Source: an uncultured Rhodanobacteraceae bacterium (GTDB lineage: Bacteria; Pseudomonadota; Gammaproteobacteria; Xanthomonadales; Rhodanobacteraceae). From it: DNA of 9,173 nucleotides. Under the pieces are notes generated by a model, which made no database searches, was not told the origin of the DNA, and worked only from the letters and a program-made list of their open reading frames with translations. The DNA lies in the NCBI GenBank assembly GCA_937902695.1, contig CALFNI010000242.1, positions 1 to 9,173 on the forward strand. The letters are read 5' to 3'. Positions 1 to 4,677 of the stretch are shown here, piece after piece; within the stretch, counting starts at the first letter, position 1; the number at the start of each line of letters is the position of its first letter. A program made the translations under genes and the position numbers.

Positions 1-218
1 TCGAGATCGAAGATGATGAAGAGGATTGCAATGAGGTAGTAGCGCACATCGAATTTCATGCGCGCGTCCTCGAACGCCTCGAAACCGCATTCGTAGGGAG
101 CGTTCTTTTCGGAGCTCGGGCGCTTCGGACCCAGCAGGTTGCCAATGACGAGCAACGCGACGCCGACGCCGGCGGATACCACGATGAACAAGAGGACCGG
201 GAAATACTCGGCCAGCAC
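1..218 (-). CDS. nuoA: NADH-quinone oxidoreductase subunit A (NuoA), 3' end outside the window
   Basis: Membrane subunit of respiratory complex I, which couples NADH:quinone electron transfer to proton pumping; NuoA sits in the membrane arm near the quinone site. The readable 72 residues begin [11 protein letters not shown], followed by a hydrophobic first membrane span, then the family signature [18 protein letters not shown] and [11 protein letters not shown], then the start of the second span ([11 protein letters not shown]), where the window ends. I chose the GTG at 218-216 because GGAGG (minus strand, 228-224) lies 5 nt upstream; an earlier in-frame GTG (224-222) overlaps that site. This is normally the first gene of the 13-14-gene nuo operon, so the remaining nuo genes should lie left of the window. 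Identification is firm; only the exact start is debatable. Confidence 0.95.
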   Translation of the reverse strand, partial: MLAEYFPVLLFIVVSAGVGVALLVIGNLLGPKRPSSEKNAPYECGFEAFEDARMKFDVRYYLIAILFIIFDL

Positions 219-223
219 ACACA

Positions 224-228
224 CCTCC
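224..228 (-). promoter_or_regulatory. Ribosome binding site of nuoA
   Basis: GGAGG on the minus strand, 5 nt before the GTG at 218. It decides between two close GTG codons, since the upstream one overlaps the site. Confidence 0.6.
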
Positions 229-338
229 GCGCCGGAGAGCGCATCAGCGGTCGATCCGGCACGCGACCGGCACGACGACGGTAAGTGACCTTCGCGAACG
301 CGGCAGTGACAAAGTCGCTACCGCATCCGAAAGATCGG
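229..338 (-). other. Spacer between tRNA-Leu and nuoA, expected nuo leader region
   Basis: About 110 bp with no gene. On the minus strand TTGTCA (312-307) matches the sigma70 -35 box at 5 of 6 bases, but I find no acceptable -10 box 16-19 nt downstream, so I do not call a promoter. There is no stem-loop followed by a T-run after the tRNA, only a 4-bp stem (CCGA/TCGG) at about 338-327. The nuo genes could therefore be reached by read-through from secG/tRNA-Leu, with the tRNA cut out by processing, or have a promoter I cannot recognise. Confidence 0.35.
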
Positions 339-423
339 TGGTGCCCAGGAAAGGACTCGAACCTTCACGGGTGTCCCCGCTACCACCTCAAGGTAGTGCG
401 TCTACCAATTCCGCCACCTGGGC
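339..423 (-). tRNA. tRNA-Leu, anticodon GAG
   Basis: An 85-nt class II tRNA with encoded CCA. The acceptor stem pairs GCCCAGG (423-417) with CCTGGGC (349-343), followed by discriminator A and CCA (ending at 339). The D arm contains GGCGGAATTGGTAGACGC, typical of tRNA-Leu. The anticodon stem CTACC/GGTAG encloses the loop TTGAGGT, giving anticodon GAG (rc of 387-389), which reads CUC and CUU leucine codons. A variable arm and the T loop GGTTCGAGTCC follow. It starts only 4 nt after the secG stop, so it is probably transcribed with secG and released by RNase processing. Such a tRNA-Leu between secG and nuoA is a familiar arrangement in proteobacteria. Confidence 0.97.
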
Positions 424-427
424 AAAC

Positions 428-901
428 TTACTTTCCGTCCTTCCCGCCATCCGCCGGCTTGCCCGCTTCGGGCTTGTCCGCATCGGCCTTCGGCTTCTCG
501 GCCGGCGTCGGCACCGCGGGCTTGTCGCCCGAGGCGGCCGGCGCCGCGGTCGGCTGCGGCACGTCGCTGCCGGCGGCGGGCGGAGCCGTCGCCGGAGCGG
601 CCTTCTCGGCCGGCGCGACCGTTCCCGACATCACGCCGAGATCGTCGCTGGGACGCGTCGCCGCACCCTGGCGGCCGAGATAGATGCCCATGCCGAGGCT
701 GAGCAGGAAGAACAAAGCGGCAAGGACCGCCGTGCTGCGCGAAAGGAAGTTCGCAGATCCGCGCGCACCGAACACGGTCGCCGACGCGCCGCCACCGAAG
801 CCCGATCCCGCCGCGGCGCCTGCGCCGCGCTGCAAGAGGATCAGCACGATCATGGCGATCGCGACCAGCACATAAAACACGTTGGCGATAATCGTAATCA
901 T
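428..901 (-). CDS. secG: Protein-export membrane protein SecG with extended C-terminal tail
   Basis: Third core subunit of the SecYEG translocon, which assists SecA-driven export across the inner membrane. The 157 residues show two membrane spans (about 3-22 and 56-76) separated by the conserved Gly-rich loop GSGFGGGASATVFGARGSAN (32-51) and the FLSR motif, which define SecG. After about residue 80 comes a tail of roughly 77 residues, poor in hydrophobics and rich in Ala, Pro, Lys and Asp; E. coli SecG is about 110 residues in all, so this is a clear extension. By the known SecG topology the tail would face the periplasm. The ATG at 901 is the only sensible start; its ribosome site (AAGAG) is weak. 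It lies 48 bp downstream of tpiA, and its TAA stop is 4 nt from tRNA-Leu, so tpiA-secG-tRNA probably form one transcript. Confidence 0.96.
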   Translation of the reverse strand: MITIIANVFYVLVAIAMIVLILLQRGAGAAAGSGFGGGASATVFGARGSANFLSRSTAVLAALFFLLSLGMGIYLGRQGAATRPSDDLGVMSGTVAPAEKAAPATAPPAAGSDVPQPTAAPAASGDKPAVPTPAEKPKADADKPEAGKPADGGKDGK

Positions 902-949
902 TGGAGTCTCTTTACTGCACGTCGAGCGGTCCGAGACCGCAAGGCGCTT

Positions 950-1708
950 TCATCCGTTCCGGCGTTCCGCGGCAACGCAGATCGCGAGGAAATCCTCGGC
1001 CACCAGCGATGCACCGCCAATGAGGCCGCCGTCCACGTCGGACTGCCCGAAGAGCTCTGCCGCGTTGGAGGGCTTGACGCTGCCGCCATAGAGGAGCCGC
1101 AGCGAGCCAGCAATTGTACCATCCAGTCCAGCAAGTTTGTCACGGATGAACGCGTGGACGGCCTGCGCCTGCTCCGGCGTCGCGGTGCGGCCGGTGCCGA
1201 TCGCCCAGACCGGCTCGTAGGCGACCACAGCCCCGGCGAAGGCGCCGATGCCGGCCCGTGCGACGACCGCGTCGAGCTGGCGCGCGATCACGCGCTCGGT
1301 CGCGCCGCCGTCGCGTTCATCGAGCGTCTCGCCGACGCAGAGGATCGGCACGAGGCCCGCGCCCTGCGCGGCGACGAACTTCCGCGCGACGAGATCGTCC
1401 GATTCGGCATGGTACTGGCGCCGCTCCGAATGCCCGGCCAGCACGTACGTGCAGCCGATGTCCTTCAGCATCGCAGCCGATACCTCGCCCGTATAGGCGC
1501 CCTGCGCGTGCTCGCTCGAATCCTGCGCGCCGAACGCGAGCCGGCCGGCGCCGTGCCGGCCGATCAGCGCCGCGACATACGGAAACGGCGGCAGCACGGC
1601 GACGTCGGCCGACGCCGGCAGCCTTGCGACGAGCGCGGCAACCAGCGCCTCGGCCGACGCGCGCGTGCCATGCATCTTCCAGTTTCCGGCGACGAACGGA
1701 CGGCGCAC
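950..1708 (-). CDS. tpiA: Triosephosphate isomerase
   Basis: Cytoplasmic TIM-barrel enzyme interconverting dihydroxyacetone phosphate and glyceraldehyde 3-phosphate in glycolysis and gluconeogenesis. The 252 residues match the family length. The N-terminal GNWKMHG carries the substrate-binding Asn9 and Lys11; the electrophile His93 sits in AGHSERR; the catalytic base Glu165 is in AYEPVWAIGTG; flexible loop 6 is GTGRTAT (171-177), with Arg where many homologues have Lys; the phosphate-binding YGGSV is at 207-211 and GGLIGGASL follows. The start is a GTG (1708-1706) directly before RRPFVAGNWKM, with a weak ribosome site (GGAATC). It heads the tpiA-secG-tRNA-Leu block; a candidate promoter lies just upstream. 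No key residue is missing. Confidence 0.98.
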   Translation of the reverse strand: MRRPFVAGNWKMHGTRASAEALVAALVARLPASADVAVLPPFPYVAALIGRHGAGRLAFGAQDSSEHAQGAYTGEVSAAMLKDIGCTYVLAGHSERRQYHAESDDLVARKFVAAQGAGLVPILCVGETLDERDGGATERVIARQLDAVVARAGIGAFAGAVVAYEPVWAIGTGRTATPEQAQAVHAFIRDKLAGLDGTIAGSLRLLYGGSVKPSNAAELFGQSDVDGGLIGGASLVAEDFLAICVAAERRNG

Positions 1709-1738
1709 CGTGATTCCGCGGGTTCGAAAAGGCGCGCA

Positions 1739-1767
1739 AGGATAACGATGCGGGCCGCGAGCGACAA
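1739..1767 (-). promoter_or_regulatory. Candidate sigma70 promoter of tpiA
   Basis: On the minus strand TTGTCG (1767-1762; 4 of 6 to TTGACA) and TATCCT (1744-1739; 4 of 6 to TATAAT) are separated by exactly 17 nt. The predicted start near 1732 would give a leader of about 24 nt before the tpiA GTG. The site lies in the 85-bp gap after the kinase-gene stop, the only non-coding place for a tpiA promoter. Both boxes are imperfect, so this is a plausible prediction only. Confidence 0.4.
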
Positions 1768-1793
1768 CAGACGAGAGCCTCGCCAGCGTCGTA

Positions 1794-4526
1794 TCACCGC
1801 AGATCGGCCGGCAGTGGCCTGCCCCATTCCTTGTAAAGCGCAGCCTGCATTTCGGCCAGCTTGGTCACGCGCGCATGCGTCGGCCCGTAAGCCGCGAGGA
1901 GAATCGCCCGCGCCCTCATGAACGTCGCGGCGGCCTCTTCGTAATGCTTCTGCGCCTGCTCGGTGCGGCCGAGCCCGGTCAGGAAAAGCCCGGTCTCGGG
2001 CCTCCCTGCCGGCAGCGTCCGCGACGCGCGCTCCACCGCATCGCGGCTGAGCGCCTCGGCCGCGGCGTACGCGCCGCGATCGCGCTCGAGCCCGGCGAGG
2101 TTGTGCTCGAGAATCAGCACGTCGAGATCGTCCGGCCCGAGCAGCGTCTGCTCGATCGCGAGCGCGCGCTGATAGAGCCCCTCGGCTTCGTCGAGCTTGC
2201 CCGATTGTTTGAGCACCAGCGCGAGGTTGTTCATCGCGTTGCGCGTGCGCTCGTGGCGCTCGCCGAGCGTCTTCTCGCGCGTCGCGAGCACCTCGCGGAA
2301 GATCGGCTCGGCCTCGGCGAACTTCTTCTGGTCCTGCAGTATGCTCGCAAGCTCGTTGAGCGCGTTCTGCGTCTCCTCGTGCGTGCGGCCGAACGCCTTC
2401 TCGCGTCCGTCGAGCACCTGCCGCTCGATCGCGACGGCCTCGTCGGGATGGCCGCGCGCGCGCTCGATCTGCGCGAGCTCCTGCAACGCCTGCAACGTGC
2501 GCCAGTGCGTCGCGCCGAAGCGGGCGACGTCGGCGTCATGGACCTCGCGCGCTTTCGCCTCGGCCTCGTCGAAGCGCGCCATGTTGCGGTACGCCTGGCC
2601 GAGATCGGCGGTCGCGTCGAGCACCGCATCCGAGCTCGCACCGAACCGCGCACGCCAGCGCGGCAACGCGCCTTCGATCGCCTTCGCGGCCGCCTCGAAA
2701 TATCCGCGCCGCACGTCCAGGCGCGCGCGCGCCGCTTCGAGCGCCATCGCTTCATCCGAATCGGCACCGTGCGCGACGACGATGTCGGCGGCGAGCGCGG
2801 CGTATGCCGTGTCGGCGTCGTCGTAGCGCGTGTCCTCGACGTCGTTGTCGGCGAGCGCACGCCGAAGCTGCAGCGCCCCGGCGCTGTTCACGCCGTCCGC
2901 TGCCGCGACGAGCTCCAGCGCGCGCGACAGCTGGCGCCGCGTTTGCGCATGGTCGCCGATGCCGGCGTACGTGCGGCCGAGCGTCGTGCGGATGGCCGCC
3001 TCTTCCGCGGGCCGACCCGCGAAGCGCTCGCCGACCGTCGCGCTGGCGCGATCGAGCACCTCGCGCACGCGAAGATCCGGTTCGCGGTTCGAATACGGAT
3101 TCGCCGCCGCGAGGAGATCGTCGTTGAGGAATGCGTTGACGGCGCGCGTCGTCGCGGCTTCGCGCTCGGCGCGCAGGTACAACGTCACCGCGACCGCGCT
3201 CGCCAGCGCAAGCACGCCGCACAACGCGACGAGCCAGCGCCGTCGCGTGCGCCAGCGCGCCACCTGCTCGCGCGCTTCCTGCGCATGCGCGGCCGCGGTG
3301 CGCTCCTCCGCGCGTGCGCGAGCGCGCTCGGGCAGCGTGCGCAGGCGCCGCGCGAGCTCGCCGGCATCGGCGAGCCGCCGCGACGGATCGAGATCGGCCG
3401 CCGCCGAGATGTCCTCGCGCAACAGCTCGTCGTCGATCTCGCGCTCCCAGCCCGGCGCGAGCGGCCGGCGGAAATCCGCGACGACGATCTGGTAGAGCAT
3501 GACGCCGAGCGCGTAGATGTCGGCGCCGACCGTCGCGGCTGCGCCTGCGATGAGCTCTGGCGCGAGATAGAACAGCGTGCCGCTCGTCGTGTCGTCCGAG
3601 CGGCTCTCGGTCATGCCGAGCCGCGTGATGCCGAGCGCGGCGAGCCGCTCGGGCTCCAGCGCGCGCCCGCTGCCGAAATCGGCGAGGCGCACCACGGGAT
3701 CGGCGGCATCGCCCGCGATCAGCACGTTCGCGGGCTTGAGATCCTTGTGCAGCACGCGGATCGCGTGCGCGGCCGCGAGCGCATCGGCGATGCGCGCGAG
3801 CAGCTCGACGCGGCGCGCGCGCGGGATCGCCGCGATGCCGCCTTGCGATTCGCACCAGTCGATCAGGTTGCCGCCCGCGATGTACTCGGCCTCGATGAAG
3901 TACGGCGGCTCGTCGACGTTCCAGTCGAGGATGCGCACGATCGCCGCACGCTCGCCGAGGCTGTCGCGCAGCAGCCGGTAGAGCGTGATCTCGCGCTTGA
4001 GCGCCTGCAGCGCGGCGCCGTCGCCGGCGAACTTGAAGATGCGCCGCTCGCGCGTCTTCTCGTGCTCGACGAGCCAGACGCTGCCGAATCCGCCGTGGCC
4101 AAGCTCGCGCACGAGATGCCAGTGCGGCCGCGCCGGCAGCGCATCGCCCGCGCGCGGCGTCGGCGATGCCGCGCCGCCCGCGGCGGTGCGCGTCGAAAGC
4201 GACGCGACGAACCGGTAGCCGTAGCCGTGCAGCGTGCGGATGACCTGCTGCTCGTCGTCGCCGAGCGCGCCGCGCAGCTTCGTCACGCATTGCGCGAGCA
4301 CGCCTTCGGTGACGACGCGGCCGGGCCAGACCGCCTCGATCAGCTCGTCCTTCGCAAGCGTCTCGCCCGGATGGTGCAGGAAGACGCGCAGGAGCTCGTA
4401 CGGCTTGGTCTCGAGCGGCACCGCGCGGCCGTCGACGCGCAGCTCGCGGCGCTGCTCGTCGAGCTCGGCGCGCCCGAAGCTGAAAATCGCCAGTGCCGGC
4501 GCCGAAAAGCCCGCTTCGGCCTCCAT
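1794..4526 (-). CDS. Winged-helix / Ser-Thr protein kinase / TPR membrane-anchored regulator
   Basis: Predicted one-polypeptide signalling protein of 910 residues. Residues 15-106 form an OmpR/PhoB-type winged helix (VPLETKPYELLRVFLHHPGE, DELIEAVWPG, LRGALGDD, LHGYGYRF). Residues about 137-395 form a Ser/Thr kinase: G-loop GHGGFGSV (143-150), Lys165 in FKF, alphaC Glu179, catalytic HKDLKPAN (Asp262, Lys264, Asn267), DFG (283-285) and APE (322-324), so it looks active. RRRW precedes one span (about 431-451); by the positive-inside rule both N-terminal domains are cytoplasmic and the rest periplasmic. TPR units of exactly 42 residues begin at 632, 674, 716, 758 and 800. I prefer the ATG at 4526: GGGGAGG lies 4 nt upstream, and a likely -10 box puts the RNA start past the ATG at 4547, which would give 917 residues. 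Substrate and target genes are unknown; the divergent neighbour is a candidate. Confidence 0.9.
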   Translation of the reverse strand: MEAEAGFSAPALAIFSFGRAELDEQRRELRVDGRAVPLETKPYELLRVFLHHPGETLAKDELIEAVWPGRVVTEGVLAQCVTKLRGALGDDEQQVIRTLHGYGYRFVASLSTRTAAGGAASPTPRAGDALPARPHWHLVRELGHGGFGSVWLVEHEKTRERRIFKFAGDGAALQALKREITLYRLLRDSLGERAAIVRILDWNVDEPPYFIEAEYIAGGNLIDWCESQGGIAAIPRARRVELLARIADALAAAHAIRVLHKDLKPANVLIAGDAADPVVRLADFGSGRALEPERLAALGITRLGMTESRSDDTTSGTLFYLAPELIAGAAATVGADIYALGVMLYQIVVADFRRPLAPGWEREIDDELLREDISAAADLDPSRRLADAGELARRLRTLPERARARAEERTAAAHAQEAREQVARWRTRRRWLVALCGVLALASAVAVTLYLRAEREAATTRAVNAFLNDDLLAAANPYSNREPDLRVREVLDRASATVGERFAGRPAEEAAIRTTLGRTYAGIGDHAQTRRQLSRALELVAAADGVNSAGALQLRRALADNDVEDTRYDDADTAYAALAADIVVAHGADSDEAMALEAARARLDVRRGYFEAAAKAIEGALPRWRARFGASSDAVLDATADLGQAYRNMARFDEAEAKAREVHDADVARFGATHWRTLQALQELAQIERARGHPDEAVAIERQVLDGREKAFGRTHEETQNALNELASILQDQKKFAEAEPIFREVLATREKTLGERHERTRNAMNNLALVLKQSGKLDEAEGLYQRALAIEQTLLGPDDLDVLILEHNLAGLERDRGAYAAAEALSRDAVERASRTLPAGRPETGLFLTGLGRTEQAQKHYEEAAATFMRARAILLAAYGPTHARVTKLAEMQAALYKEWGRPLPADLR

Positions 4527-4530
4527 ACGG

Positions 4531-4537
4531 CCTCCCC
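4531..4537 (-). promoter_or_regulatory. Ribosome binding site fixing the kinase-regulator start
   Basis: GGGGAGG on the minus strand, 4 nt before the ATG at 4526. The in-frame ATG 21 bp earlier (4547) has no purine-rich site, so this element argues for the shorter protein. The same heptamer with the same 4-nt spacing precedes the divergent gene at 4678. Confidence 0.7.
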
Positions 4538-4549
4538 ATCCCCGCATCC

Positions 4550-4555
4550 ATTCTA
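4550..4555 (-). promoter_or_regulatory. Candidate -10 box for the kinase-regulator gene
   Basis: TAGAAT on the minus strand matches the sigma70 -10 consensus at 5 of 6 bases. No -35 box is found 16-18 nt upstream; that place is taken by the proximal copy of the 11-bp tandem repeat, which ends 16 nt from the hexamer. This is the pattern of an activator-dependent promoter. The transcript would start near 4543, leaving a leader of about 17 nt that contains the GGGGAGG site. Confidence 0.45.
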
Positions 4556-4571
4556 CGGCGCGGCGCCGGCA

Positions 4572-4604
4572 GAAATCCTTCCGAAATCCTTCCGCAAACC
4601 GTCA
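4572..4604 (+). repeat. Tandem 11-bp direct repeats, candidate operator
   Basis: GAAATCCTTCC occurs twice back to back without mismatch (4572-4582 and 4583-4593). The next 11 bases (4594-4604, GCAAACCGTCA) match it at 7 of 11 positions. OmpR/PhoB-family winged helices are known to bind direct repeats with 10-11-bp phasing, one domain per half-site, often overlapping the -35 region. These repeats lie between the divergent starts of a protein with just such a domain and a secreted protein: 46-67 bp before the kinase ATG and 85-106 bp before the other ATG. A DNA-binding role is inferred from position and spacing. Confidence 0.6.
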
Positions 4605-4607
4605 GGA

Positions 4608-4629
4608 CTCGGCGCCTCGTCGCGCCGAG
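4608..4629. repeat. Perfect 8-bp inverted repeat in the divergent promoter region
   Basis: CTCGGCGC (4608-4615) and GCGCCGAG (4622-4629) are exact reverse complements around a 6-nt centre, CTCGTC. There is no T-run on either side, so it is not an intrinsic terminator. It lies 49-70 bp before the secreted-protein ATG and could be an operator for a dimeric repressor or a hairpin in the leader RNA. In GC-rich DNA an 8-bp palindrome also has some chance of arising at random. Confidence 0.4.
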
Positions 4630-4666
4630 AGTCGATCGGCGGCCAGGAACGGCCGCGTTCGACCCT

Positions 4667-4673
4667 GGGGAGG
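4667..4673 (+). promoter_or_regulatory. Ribosome binding site of the CSLREA protein gene
   Basis: GGGGAGG ends 4 nt before the ATG at 4678. It separates the true start, just before a signal peptide, from the in-frame open stretch that continues upstream to 4234 and has no such site. Confidence 0.75.
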
Positions 4674-4677
4674 CTCC

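Noticed and set aside
307..312. TTGTCA on the minus strand as a nuo promoter
   Set aside because: It is a good -35 match but has no acceptable -10 at 16-19 nt, so it is left as a remark only.
338..1921. A 527-codon plus-strand frame beginning with a GLEPSRVSPLPPQGSAS-like sequence
   Set aside because: That opening is the well-known false translation of the complement of a tRNA-Leu gene; the rest is antisense to secG and tpiA.
4608..4629. The inverted repeat as an intrinsic terminator
   Set aside because: No T-run follows on either strand, and it lies between two divergent starts where no gene ends.
4234..4677. In-frame extension of the beta-helix protein upstream of its ATG at 4678
   Set aside because: The extension runs antisense through the kinase N-terminus and the promoter region and would bury the signal peptide. 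GGGGAGG directly before 4678 marks the true start.
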